A stretch of 64,000 nt of DNA from Cyanoderma ruficeps (lineage: Eukaryota; Chordata; Aves; Passeriformes; Timaliidae). This document shows, piece after piece, positions 12,833 through 24,560 of the stretch. Positions within the stretch are counted from its first letter, which is position 1, and each line of letters starts with the position of its first letter. Position numbers and translations under genes: made by a program. The notes under the pieces were generated by a model. It had not been told where the DNA came from. It made no database searches and saw only the letters and a list, made by a program, of their open reading frames with translations. The DNA lies in the NCBI GenBank assembly GCA_008694505.1, contig VZDJ01000623.1, positions 2,724,442 to 2,788,441 on the forward strand, written 5' to 3'.

Positions 12833-15800
12833 GAAGCCAGGAGAGAGCTCTGTTGGCAGATGGAGTGAGTGAAATGTGCAGAGTCAAACCCATTGCAGGG
12901 AAGGTTCAAGTTTTGGGATACCCAAACCCTTGTTTGTGAGTCCAGGTTTCTTGTTTTCCAGGGTGACTAGAAGAGAGCCATCCCTCACCAGCGTGTAGGG
13001 CCACATGGAGAAGTGAAGAGTCTGGGGGCTTATTCCCAATTCCTGTTCCTGTTTTCCTACCAGGTCTTTCTCCAAGCTGGGCTCTGCCTGTTGATAAGAT
13101 ACCCTGCATTGTCAAGTGCTTCTTGACAAGATCCATGCTTTCCTATCCAGGGTGATAAAGACCAGCAGAAGCAATGGGCAAAGCACACACACCACCCAGC
13201 ATGTGGCCCCTGGCTCGTGGTGACACATTCTGACTGCAGCAGTGGAGGCAGCAGTCTGGGCTTTCAGAGGAGCAGTAACTGTGGTCTGTGGCAAGAAAAA
13301 TTTTCTCCCTTGTGCCATCCTCCTGAATTTCCCCCTTTAAACACAGATCAAAGAGTTTTAAAGAGGTGATAAAGTATGAAGTTTTGCTCGTAGCTGTAGC
13401 AGGAAGAAAGTTATATGTGTTGCATGAGCAAGTGAGATGGGGGAATGTGAGTATCTGACCATGCATGTGGTTTCCTAATGATTTCTGTTGCTATTGATAT
13501 ATTAATTCCATTGCCACTGCATTGTCTCTCCTCTTCTCTTGTTGCTGGCAGTGTCCTTCACCACAAGCAGTTGTGCAGGGTATGATCTCTCCCCATCACA
13601 CCTTAATGCTGGCCCTTTTTGATTTCTTATGCTTCAAAGACTGGCATAAGCCCTGAATGTGACCTTTTAAATGCATTCAAAAGATGTTTAATCATTATCT
13701 GTAACTCTGCTTAGTCTTGTTATCTGTATAAATGCCCAGTAATATCACAGAGTACTATCATTTTGTACATATATTCAATTATCTCTTGCTTTGTATTTGG
13801 TCTGATGAATTTTAATCCAGCAGATGCTGTTAGCTGATCACTGTGTTGGGCTTGGATGTGATCCCCCTGTCTTACTGCAAATACAATGTGTCTGTACTCA
13901 CTGAACACAGTGTAATCCATGCATACATGTACAACACTGATGTATTTTTGGGGTGCATGGCACATGGAGAACAAGGGGAGGCACCTGTAAGAGTGGGCTT
14001 TAACTTCTCTCTGGGCTGTGTTTAACTGGTAGCCTTGCAGTTGGAAGGGATTTCCTTTATTTGGCAGTCTTTGCTCATTCGTACCATTCCAATTTGTTTT
14101 CAACACAGCCTGCATGTAATTGAATGGCTTCTTTTATTTCGATGTAAAAAAATGGCTGGTTTACATGCCTCCTGAGGATTAGGCAGTGAATTAAAAGCAA
14201 GTGGTTTTAGAGAATCACAAATAATGCTTTAACCTCCCTCCCCACTGAAACTAATGAATGATTCTCTAAATAAACAGATTTTCCTTTGTATATGTTGGGC
14301 TGGATGAGACAAGAGTCTTTCCCCCAGCTGGCCCCCTCCAGCCCTGAACCCCATGGCATGTGAAAGTTGTGGTGTGTTTACCAGACTTCATCCTCTCTAG
14401 GAATAGGGAGCTGCTAAACTGCTTCACACATGGGTGTCCCAGTCATTGGGGGAGGTTTTATTTTAAGTTTCATAAAGAGTTTAGAGCAGGAGTGTGCCTC
14501 CCTGGCTCTTTGACTATTTTTAGTTAATCTCTGCGACTTCCCTACAGCTCTGCTCCCCTTAATGCAGCTTATACTAATAGGCAGAGACAGTCACAGGGGA
14601 CGTTAATGACTTGTCTGTTGAGGTCTGTCACTTGCTGGCAACTTACATAGTCAGGTTGTTGTTCTTCTTCCTGGAGCACTCCAGGATTCTTTATCTGAGC
14701 CTCTCTGCTTGTCTCATTGGGATTGCAGTGGAGATTTTAGTTGCGGGTGCACTTCAGGAAACACAGAGATTTCTTCATAGTTTCATAGGGTGTTTTTTTT
14801 ACCTTCTCACACATGCTTTCTAGAGCTACTTGTTGGAGCTGAATTAGAAGAACTCGCTCTTCTGATATCCAAGGACTCTGTTGGGAGAGCACCAAGCAAA
14901 TCTTGTATCGTGAGGGTTTAAGTCCAAATGGATTATGTGGTGGGTGACAAAAATACTGTGAGGAGGAGAGGTGCTGACAGTTTGGATGATAGGAGTCTTG
15001 TAGCTCCTATGTTACTGCAGTTCTCTTAAAGGGTCTGTCAACAATGCTCAGACTTTTGGATGATTTCCCTTCAGTCAGGTTTTCCTTTTACATTAACCAT
15101 CACGATGTGCCTTTTGGGAGGGCATCTTGGGAAAAAATTGGGATGCTCTAACTCATTCACCCTTAAGCCTACTGGATTTTCTGAATGGTTAATGCTGATT
15201 TTGGTTTGATTTGGTTTTTTTTTTAATCTGTTTGTTTGTTTATTTGTTTTTTCTAATGAAGAAGTCAGGGCTGCTTGTTAGAGAGGTTTCATTCCTGTAA
15301 GGAGGAACTCGGGCACCAGGAAGATGCTGCAGAAAATTGTCACAGCAAACTACTACCTATAGGCTCTGGTTTTGGTCTCTGTTGCCACAGTAACTTCCAG
15401 TCCTGCTGCCCACTTAACACTGCTTAATTTGATTGCAAAGATCAGACCTTCAAGGAGAGACTTTAAGTTGTGCTTATGGGTTGAAATTGGGAGACTGATA
15501 ATTGATAAGTTTCCCTACCACCCCACTCAGCAAGCAGGTATATGACTATGCTGCATTTTACAACTCTATAAACTTAGAGCAAAGCCAGGGCTGTGCTCTC
15601 TGGCTCTGAGATCCAGATGAAGTGCATCCACTTACAGTTCAGCTGTTCTGTGTATTCTCTGCAGTCTCTTCAAGTTGTAGCTGGACATATCTTACTACAA
15701 GTCATGTAGCTAATTTTTATCATATCAGGCCCATTTTTACTTTTCATCCTTGAAAGACAGTAGAAAAAAACATGGAAGCGATGCAGAATTAATAAAAATT

Positions 15801-16221
15801 AAGTACAGAGCTTACAGATGCCTTATACTGCATTTGATAGCTGTAAAAGTCCAGAAAATGTAGAATAATACACCCGCTCTAAATCATCTTTTTTCATGGA
15901 TAAGTGGATTTGGTAGCAGTAACGGTTTCAAATTTGCCTGACCTTTAGGGAAGTTTGAATATGAATCCAGGCTGGCTTTGAATTAGGCAGTGCAGCTCTT
16001 TTGTTGTGTCTAAATGTGAATCCAGACCTAAGCCTTGGGACTTTGGTTCTGTATCTAAACTACAGCGGTTGCTAAAGAGATGAAGTAATATCTGCAAGAG
16101 CAGTTGAGTGATGTGCACACTCTCAGGTGCTGGAGTGAAAACAAAACACACTAGTGATGGAAGCCTGAAAAAACAGGGGAAGCAAAGGGCTTGGTGAAAA
16201 CTGGCAACCATGGCGTGGCAG
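12833..16221. other. No gene recognised; non-coding DNA
   Basis: The longest frame is 131 codons (13720-14115, minus) and shows no known domain. It overlaps a plus-strand frame, as chance frames do. A T-rich (GTTT)n-like tract lies at 15201-15252. The stretch 14110-14300 is AT-rich and could be conserved non-coding DNA, but nothing in the sequence alone proves this. Confidence 0.5.
15201..15252. repeat. T-rich (GTTT)n-like microsatellite
   Basis: A run of ten T bases is followed by repeated GTTT units and another T run. It is a simple low-complexity tract. Confidence 0.7.
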
Positions 16222-16799
16222 TGTCATGGGTTAACTCCAGCCAAGGACCACACAGGCCCTGGCTCACTCCCACACCAGTGGCATCAGGGACAGAATTGAA
16301 GGGGTAAAAGCTGGAAAAGTCATGGGTTGAGAGAAAGATAGCTTAATAGGGAAAGCAAAAATTGCCCATGCAAGCAAACCAAAACAAGGAATTAGTTCAC
16401 TTTTTCACAGGGGTAGACAGGAGTTCAGGGCCCCATCTCCAGGAGAGGAGGGCCGCATCACACCTGATGGTCACTTGGGAAGACAAGCACCATCACCCCA
16501 AATGTCCCCTCTTTTTTCTGCTTCTTCCCCCCCAGCTCTGTGTACTGAACATGGCGCCATATGGTCTGGAATATGTCTGTCCTGGCTGTGTTTCCTCCCA
16601 AATTCTCATGCACCCACAACTTTCTTGCCAGTGCAGCAGTGTAAAAGGCAGAAAAGGCCTTGGCTCTGTGTAAGCCCTGATCAGCAATAAAAAACCCCCC
16701 CTCTATATTATCATCACTGTGCTCAGCACAAATCCGAAATACAACCCCATACCAGCCACGGTGAAGAAAATTAACTCTACCCCAGCCACACCCAGCACA
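16222..16799 (-). mobile_element. Solo LTR of an avian endogenous retrovirus
   Basis: A 578-bp LTR with TG and CA ends, in sense on the minus strand. On the plus strand it opens with 'tgtcatgggttaactcc' and closes with 'ttaactctaccccagcc' and 'cagcaca'. It shares long blocks in the same order with the LTR at 51705-52278, including an identical 23-bp block (16473-16495 and 51947-51969). Neither leader nor primer-binding sequence flanks it, so it is a solo LTR left by recombination. The TATA region (near 16540) and the poly(A) signal (near 16345, ATTAAG in sense) are both degraded. No matching target duplication is visible at the flanks. Confidence 0.85.
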
Positions 16800-16989
16800 A
16801 GTACCCTGGGGACCTGGGGGAGAGCAGCTAATTAGAGGGATGGGGTGTTGCCAAGATAACAGATTTATAGGAGCACTGGGGTAGGATGTATAGGAGGAGG
16901 TGTGACAGTGCAAGAGAAGGATAATACAAAATGCAGCAGCGTAGAAGTGTCATGGGAAAAGAGAAGTGCTGTGGTATCCTTGTGGGTGG

Positions 16990-18190
16990 AAATTCCAACT
17001 CTAATAATAAATGTAGTAGTAGGATTGTACTACAGGAACACCCCCTCCTTCCCCCCCAGGAAATATTAAGTGAGATTAAAGAAGCTGAAAATTTAGGACA
17101 GATATTAATAGAAGGAGATTTCAACTGTCCATACATAGAATGGGTCAGTGCCTCATCAGGATGAGATGTAGCAAGAAAGTTTGCAATGGAGTAAGTACAT
17201 AGTTGCTTCCTAGAACAATTAATCCTAAGTCCTGCAAGAAAATATGCTATTTTGGCTTTAGCCTGAAGTGGTGCCAGGACCAGGAGGAATTAGTGGCAGA
17301 GCTCACTGGTAGCAAGTACAATACAATTGGTTTTAACATCACAGCAGGAAAAAACAAGGCACACATCTGTATGTGGATATTTAGTTTCAAGAGAGGAACA
17401 AGGTAAATATGAGAGTGCTGCTCAAAAATGGAAGAAATCTGCATGGAGTCTGGAGGCTGTTAATTACAGTGTCTTAGAAGCTAAAAAAACCCCAACAGTT
17501 GTCCCCTAAATCGCCAGCAAAATCAAGAGGAAAATTAAGCAGCATATCACAGGAGATGACTGGCCTCTGAGAAATAGAAATCTTGTTCAAATGAAGAGAA
17601 TGGGGAAGGGTGTAAAATCTGTCAGGTCAAGTGTAAAGAGAAAATTGGATTTTCTGACGAAGCCAAGCTCCTTTGGGTAGTCAGATGCCACAGGGCTGAT
17701 GAAGAACTCCAGACAGACCTCATAAAAATGACTGAGTGTCAAAAATGGGGCATGGGAGCTCCAGCGTAGATAAATGTACAGTAATCCATCAAGGGAAAAT
17801 TAAACCATGCCTTCATGATGCTAAACTCCAGAACTGGGAGCTGTATCTTGTGGCAGAGATCTTGGAGTCATAGTTGGCAGCTATTTGGGATCACGTGTTC
17901 ATTGTGCAGTGGGATTCAAAGCAAACCCCCTGTGTGTGGTCAGGGAGGGTGCTGAGAACGAGGTGTGTGGTGGTGTATTGCTGCTGTAGGTGTACCTGTG
18001 CCAGGGCAATGCATGTGCAGCTCAGGACAGAGGTACAGAAGATCCAGAGAAAAGCAGCTAAAATGACTGAAAGGATGGAGAAGCTCCTTATGTGAAGAGA
18101 CTTCATGAGCTGGCTCCTCAGCCATAAGGTGAAAGAAGAAGGAAAGGTGAGGGGTATGTTGAAACTAGCAGCTGGTTGGATGAATATACA
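16990..18190 (+). mobile_element. Decayed CR1-type LINE, ORF2 remnants
   Basis: Plus-strand remnants of a CR1-superfamily ORF2 appear in the correct order. Near 17060-17145 the frame gives 'EGDFNCPYIEW', matching the GDFN-x-P-x-I-x-W motif of the apurinic endonuclease domain. A degenerate reverse-transcriptase motif C follows as 'FSDEAKL' (17650-17670), where active copies have FADDTKL. Near 18030-18095 the frame gives 'KIQRKAAKMTERMEKL', resembling the C-terminal region. Much of the reverse transcriptase between endonuclease and motif C is missing, and stops and frameshifts are common. The 5' boundary is a guess, and the section 17200-17640 is assigned by position more than by motif. Confidence 0.65.
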
Positions 18191-18249
18191 ATGATTTTAA
18201 TCCAACTGAAAGTAAGAAAGAAAAGAAAGTAATCCAGCTAAAAGAAAGT

Positions 18250-18897
18250 ATGTTTTGCACTTGTCAGATAGTCCATGTCCTTCCTGTGCTGGGGACCCCA
18301 GTGCCAAACATGAGTACTCAAGTGGGGTCTCATGAGAGCAGAGTAGAGGGGCAGAATCACCTTCCCTGTCCTGCTGCCCACGCTGTTTTTGGTGCAGCTC
18401 AGGACATGTTTGGCTTTCTGAGCTGTGAGAGCTCAGTCATGGGCCATGTTGAGCTGCTCATTCACCAACACTCCAAGTCCTTCTCTACAGGGCTGCTCTC
18501 GATCCATTCTCCAGCCTGTGCTGGTCCTTGGGATTGCCCTGACCCAACTGCAGGACCTTGCACCTGGCCTTGTTGAGCTTCATGAGGTTCACACAGGCCC
18601 AGCTCTCAAGTCTGTCCCTGTGGAAGGTCCCTTCCCTCTGGTGTGTTAAACAGACCACAGAGCTTGGTGTCATCAGCAAACCTGCTGAGGCTGCGCAAGA
18701 CTGTCAATGTCAAATGCTTTGTGCAAATCCAGGTAGATGATGTCTGTTGCTCTTCCCTTTTCCAACAATGCTGTAACCACGTTGTAAAAGGCCACCAAAT
18801 TTGTCAGGAAACTGACAGCTATGAGATGATGGCAGCTGTTGATGCATTGCAGCATAATTTGCCTTCTCATCAGTTTTACTTTACACATTGATCTCAT
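18250..18897 (-). mobile_element. CR1 LINE ORF2 fragment with internal deletion
   Basis: On the minus strand the frame 18897-18673 gives '[14 protein letters not shown]', reverse-transcriptase motif A with its catalytic aspartate (LDLHKAFD at 18732-18709). Motif C, 'FADDTK', follows at 18680-18663. Only 28 bases separate them, whereas an intact enzyme has roughly a hundred residues there, so an internal deletion removed motif B and shifted the frame. Downstream, minus 18679-18485 reads 'RLESWACVNLMKLNKARCKV', the typical CR1 C-terminal region, and further homology runs to about 18250. The copy is dead. It lies tail-to-tail with the plus-strand CR1 to its left. Confidence 0.88.
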
Positions 18898-21800
18898 GCA
18901 AATTAAAACGTTGCTGCCTGTATTTCCCTAAGGGACAGAAAGGAAATGAGGATGGAGCTGGTTGGAGTAGGGCTGTACAAAGAGCCCTATTTATCTATAT
19001 AAGAAGGGCAGGGCATCTAGGATAGCGTGGAGGCAAATGCTCCAGGTTATGCTTAGATAGTGTGTGCAAAGGGTAGAGTGAGAAAGTTAATGGGGAGGGA
19101 GTCAGAGTCCTGGTGTGGAGCTGACTGGGGGAAGCAGAAGGTTGTATTATGGAGATAATTCACTACATTTGAAGTATGGTGGGAATTTAGGACCATCCAC
19201 TTCCACCCTAGACTGCAGTGCATATGTATCCTGTTTGTGGTTGTGTAGTAAAGGGGCATTAGCTGATTCCTTAATAAATCAGGATTTTGGTACTTGGCTG
19301 GTACTGGGTGTTCTAGAGGCTCCTAAAGCAAACTATTTGGGTGCTTAGTCAAATCTAGAAAGCAAACATATGAATCCTGCCTAATGCTGAAGCCATGAGA
19401 AGTCTGCCCACCCCCAAAACTAATTTTAATGCAGATAGGAAAGCGATTTCCTGATGAGAAAGCTCTTAATAGAGTTTGTTGATAGCAAACATCCAGGAGA
19501 AGGTCATGGGCTCTGGTGCAGCTAAGCAACCATGCTGGGGAGAAACAGGAGGCTGTGTTGTGAAGGGTTGTGCAATGGCTGGGGTAGGGGTGGGATTTAA
19601 GGATGACCAAGAGCAAGCAGTGGAAGAGACCCCTTTGGTTGGTGGCTGTTCAGCTGGTGGGCGGATGGCCTCAGGGGGTGCTTCTCACATAAAGCAGAAG
19701 TGCAGCACTCCTGGCCATTGCTGGTGTGCTGTTGGGGTCAGCTTGGAGTTCCTTGGCCAACCACTGCAAGAGAGAAAGGTGTGGGAGTGCCTGCATTGTG
19801 ATTGGTGTTACAGTGCTCTGAAATGTGTTTTCAGACAAGAGGCATTTCACTTCCCACTTGTCTGCCCCTGTGTTTGATCAGAGGACTTGGAGTCCACCAG
19901 GCCAAGCAGGCAGGGATGGAAAGCCTCCAGGAAACTCAGCGTTTTCCCTTGGCTTCCTCTGTTGTTTTTTCCTTCTTTCTCTCACTTTGCAGTAATTTTT
20001 ATTGGCAACCCTCGCTCCCTATGAGGGCTAAAATGCTGAGATTGGGGATAACCTTAGAATCTGTAGGAGTCCAAATTGGATGTTCTCATCTCCACTGAGG
20101 GCAGAGGAGCCTCCTAACTCCCTGTAACCTGCGTGGTGTGGCTGACCTTGGACATCAGGTCTGTGGTATCTGGCTGCCTGTAGACCTTTGTCAGCTGTCT
20201 GGTTTTCAGTGGAAGCCCTCCTGTAAGAGTCAGCTTGCTCATAATAAACTAATGAGTCACACAAGCATGGAATTTCTTTCTGCTTTACCTTAGGATCAGG
20301 TTGTTACATAAGCAAACTCCACAACTTTCCCAGATGAGGTTTGCTCTGGCATCTCTTCTCTCATGGAAACTGTCAGGTTTTTTTGGCTTCTCTGAGCTGC
20401 CCTGAGACATATAGACAACACCACAGCTCCTGCGGGTGCAGGGATATTCCCTGTGTGCTGCTGCTGGCTCCTGCATGGACTCTACACCCCCCAGAACAGC
20501 CATGCTCCGTTGTGCCTTGCCCTGTGTAGCCTCTGTGAGTCAGGCTGTGAGCTGTGCATGGATGAGCCCTGTGGTAGGTGCCTCTCATCCCACGATGGAA
20601 ATCACACCAGGGTCCTGCTCTCCAGGATGTGTCATGGTGTCTCTATTTTGGGAGACAGTTGTACCAATGAGAGTTTGAAGATTGCAGTGTGCATCGAATC
20701 CAGGACGTGTGTTTGGCTCTGGCAGGGATATGAAGGCTGGTTTGCTTTTCTGCATGGGGGTGATGTCCCCTGCTCATCCCTATCCCTGGAACTGTTCCCA
20801 TGCAAAGCCCCCACCCTATTTGCAGAGGCCATCCCACCCTGACTTTGTGGAAGCTCTAGACGGCCTCAAACACAGGCATGCAGCAGTGTAACCCCTCATC
20901 TCCTAACCCTGTCCTGACCTTGGGGAAGAATTGTCACCCTACAGAAAGCAATGTCACAGTATCTATTTATATAAAGTCTTCCATTGGGGATGCTTCTTAC
21001 TCATCTAACTTAACTTTTGGAGGCAGCTCTGTGATTACATTTCAGGCCCCGTTTTTGTTTGACTTTGTAACCTGGCAATGGCCCCACCATGAATTCATTT
21101 AGACACAGCGAGAAAAGGTCTTCTAGAACTGAAGATTTCACCTGAGCTGGAAGCAACAACATAAATCCATAGGATTTGCCCTTTGAAATCCTGTGGGGGA
21201 TACAGCAAATCTATGTTTCTTTATGCCTTAGTGCCCAGATTCTAAAATCTGGTGCTTCTGGTCCAGGTGCAGTGAATATGGAACTATTTAAGTAATGGAT
21301 GTCCTCTTAAAACAGGAACTGCAGGCAGAGAGACAGAATTGGAAATGTGATCATAGGATCTAGAATTGTATCTGATGACTGCATTTACCCCAGACTATGT
21401 ACAAGACTTGCTTGGTCTGTCACAGGTATTATCCTGCTTATCTCTAGGTTGTGGCAAGAGATGTAAAGCTGTCTTTTGTTATGGGAGGACAAGGACAGTT
21501 TAATTAGCCAAAATTTATTGACCCAAACTTGGTTTCCCCAAGACAGAAAAGACTGGTGCCAGCCAGTGTAGCACTCCAATTCCCTGTGGAGCTGAGCAGA
21601 TTCACAGTAAACCAGAAGCCTGAAATGTGCTTTCAGTAGAGAAAGTGTTAGTAATCTTGGAAGAAAATTATTTTCTGCCCTTTCTAGAAACAGTAATTCA
21701 GCTATGCTGTTCTGTGCAACACAAATTTTGTCTTGCCAAGCCTGAGCTTTCAGCTCAATTCCCCAGCCCTTGAATTCATGGTGGGACATGGACACAGAAA

Positions 21801-23084
21801 AGTCCTGGAGTCTCCATCACTCTGTATTTGGTGCTGCTGACTCTTGCCCTTGCTGAATGACAGTGACACATCTGGCAGAGCTTCACCTGAATGGTGGTTC
21901 ATAAGCTTAGGTCTCTGAGGATGGATGTATTTCATTAGTGAAACGGCAGGAGTATTTCCAAAGGGAGGGGAATCTCCAGAGACCCCTATGTCAGTTCATC
22001 TGAGGTAGGTTTTTGCTCCAGCTCCAACTTGGCCTTGGCCCCCTGAGATGAGATTTCTTTGCCTATTAAAAGCCAGATTAAGATCTCTAGCAGAGGTCAT
22101 TTAGAAAACAGTGAGAGAATTCTGAAGAATACTTGTTTTCCTCTCAATCCTCAAAACAATCCGGGGAATGCGTTTGGAGTCAGTTTCTGAACTTAACCCT
22201 CTCATCCCCAGGGAAAATAATTCGGTTTGCTGCCCTCGTGCCTCGGATAGGGTGAGCTACACCCCAGCACTGATTGATTTTCTGGAGCACACAGCAGGGT
22301 TTGCGTTGTGTGGGGGTTATGCCACGAGGAGAGGGTGACTAAACCTGATGGGTTTGCAGTTATATAATTTGGCATCAGCCTGTACTGTTGTGTGCACAGC
22401 ACAGGGATGACTCAGAGGCAGGAGCCGCATGTTGGGGATTGACAGCCAGGGGCAAAACTGATGGATCCTTGGTTGCTGGGTCTCCTTGAGTGCCCCCTCA
22501 CCTGCCATGGGTGCTGGGGTTGCTGGCTTCTCCCACTTTAGGGAACAGGGAGCTTTAGTACTGAGCCTCTGGGGTTGCAAACAAGTCAAACAGTGAGTCA
22601 GCATTAGGTGGAAATCCAATGTTGTATATGTGGGCTGTTGAAATCCACAAGAGCTGATAGGAAAATGAGCCTGTCTCTCCATGGTGGCGAGTCCACCGCT
22701 GTCTGTGGGAGGTGGGATCGTGTTTAGATGCAATGACGAAGGATGGACTGGAACTGGAACTCTGCTGTAAGCCCTGTTAAGCCTAGGAACCAGCCCAAAA
22801 ACTTGGAGTGCCTTGGGTTCTACAAGGAGATGCCTATTGATTTCATTCTAAAACCAGCTGTATCAATTGCATCCTATCTGTAGAAATGTGTGCAAAACAG
22901 CCTCTTTTTTTTTTCCTTTTTGCAAAGTCAACTCTTAGTACATTTTACTCCTTAGTTTGTTCATACTCTAAATTAGTATGCACTGGTGTTCTAAAATGGG
23001 AAGCCAACTCCATCAGAATCTCATCAGGGAAAAGAATTATTTGTACCACTGAGAAAGATTTTGCTGGTAAGACTCCTTTCTATC
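18898..23084. other. No gene recognised; non-coding DNA
   Basis: Frames of up to 138 codons occur on both strands but show no domains. A TATATAAG word lies near 18998 without any LTR or coding sequence that would make it a promoter. The section 20430-20870 is GC-richer and full of overlapping frames, again with no recognisable product. Confidence 0.5.
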
Positions 23085-23103
23085 AAGAAAAGAAAAGAAA
23101 AAN
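23085..23103. repeat. (AAAAG)n microsatellite ending in N
   Basis: Short AAAAG repeats end in one unresolved base (23103). The N sits at the repeat edge, which points to a consensus uncertainty in the assembly rather than a gap of meaningful size. Confidence 0.75.
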
Positions 23104-23654
23104 CTTTCCCCCACCCTGCTTAGAAAGCTTTGCTGGAAGGCTCGCTCTGGGAGCCAGGGCGTTTGGAAAAGGACCAGGAATCACAGGAGTGGGCAGTGCT
23201 GGCGCTGCCTCAAATCCCCTGCTAATAAACACACCAACTGATGCCAGATGGTAAAAGTGCATTTTTATCATGTTTTATGTGGATTAATGATTCCAATAAA
23301 CATTTTTCTCCTTTGTATACGTTCAGGGCAGCGTTTGCGCGACATCTAAGAAAATTTAGTGAGCTTTCTCTGGCTTTCTCAGTGCACTCAAAGACCGACT
23401 TGGATCTGCCTCAACCTCCTCTCATGTTTGCCATTTGTATGAGCGACAAGACTGCAGTAAGACAGTGGTTGCTGATCCCTGAGGGGTCTGGTTTTCCCTT
23501 GATGTGTCTGTGGCTCTTTCACCATAACAAGAGTTATTTGTACATTTGGAGAGGATTAGTTAATGACTTGTGGTGCTCAATCCACACATAGTCTCTCGTG
23601 ACAGCCACACTTTCTGGAGTGCTTTTGTCTTCATTAAGTTTCAGTGTGTGGTAA

Positions 23655-23735
23655 AAACAAGTATTACTGCCCTCATTTCAAGATGGGAAACCTGAACTGT
23701 TGCCTGTTTGGTGGGTAAATAATGTGAGCTGCTGC
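23655..23735 (-). mobile_element. Possible MIR-like SINE fragment
   Basis: Plus-strand words 'tactgccctcatttc' then 'agatgggaaacctga' resemble the reverse complement of the MIR 3' half (counterpart of 'cccattttacagatgggaaa'). The match is short and strongly diverged, and no ends are visible. Confidence 0.4.
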
Positions 23736-23844
23736 AAAGTAAGTGATTTATTGTATAGCTGGGGTGCTGTGGTTCAACAAGACACCTCTCCTCAGCCGTG
23801 CTCATGGAGGAGCTGTGGGTGTCCTCTTAACCTGGGCAGCTGCT

Positions 23845-23900
23845 GGGAAATTACCTCCTTAGGTAATTTCCTCAGGCTTAGCCTGAGAGGAGAGGTAATG
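23845..23900. other. Two abutting perfect inverted repeats (hairpins)
   Basis: Arms GGAAATTACCT (23846-23856) and AGGTAATTTCC (23861-23871) are perfectly complementary over 11 bp with a 4-base loop. The next hairpin starts on the last base of the first: CTCAGGC (23871-23877), loop TTA, GCCTGAG (23881-23887), 7 bp. A third partial copy of the first arm, AGGAGAGGTAAT, follows at about 23887-23898 and could compete in pairing. The stems are too short for a microRNA precursor. The function is unknown. Confidence 0.8.
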
Positions 23901-24389
23901 AAGCTGACACAGGTGAAGTTATGTGTGTGCACATTTCCCAAGACTTAGTGAGCATGTTTGTAACATTTCTAATCCTGCAGTGTTGGATGTGGGAACTGGC
24001 CTGGTGGTCTGCTCAGGTTTGTGAGGTTGGGTCTCAGGTCCCACTACATGCCCCAGCTTTCCCAAAGCTGTCAGAAACAGTTGTGGAGGGAGAACAGGGC
24101 AGCCTGAAGGCTTTGCTAAGCCCTCATTTTGTCAAGGAGTTTCCCTGGTTGTTGTGCAGAATCTATGCTGGTATTTATACCTGTGATCGCTGTGCTGTGT
24201 GCTCTGGTTTTCCATCAGCTCAAGAGAAGCCCTCATCCCAGGGCTTTGGGGGTGGTACACAGTGTCTGGGAATGACTCATACAGCTGCTGTGTGGCACAT
24301 CTACTCCTGTCCAGATGTAAAATTAAACACATGCTTTTAGTGTTATCTTGACCTAGACTAATGCTGCTATTTCGGGGTTTTATGTCAGA
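23901..24389. other. No gene recognised; non-coding DNA
   Basis: One plus-strand frame of 139 codons (23921-24340) crosses this piece but has no recognisable domain or splice context, and its length is within chance expectation for the window. Nothing else is visible. Confidence 0.5.
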
Positions 24390-24560
24390 GGCACAAAAAA
24401 CCTGGAAATCACTGATGGAAAAGACCTATGAGATCATCCCTTCCACCCACAGGGTTGTTCCCTGTAAAATATTCTCCATCATTTTGTCCAAAGCAGTCAA
24501 AATTCACTGAAGTGAGAGGGATCCTAAGGCTTCTCTTCTTACGTCTTCCAGGATGCCAGG
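24390..24560 (-). mobile_element. Old CR1-like 3' end fragment
   Basis: The plus strand reads 'tggaaaagacctatgagat' followed by 'tgtaaaatattctcc' and 'cattttgtccaaagc'. This resembles the reverse complement of an old CR1 lineage 3' end. It is more diverged than the copies at 11.6 and 54.5 kb. The subfamily and boundaries cannot be fixed by eye. Confidence 0.5.

Noticed and set aside
18993..19010. TATATAAG word as a possible promoter or LTR TATA box
   Set aside because: No LTR ends, target duplication, CpG island or coding sequence lies at a suitable distance.
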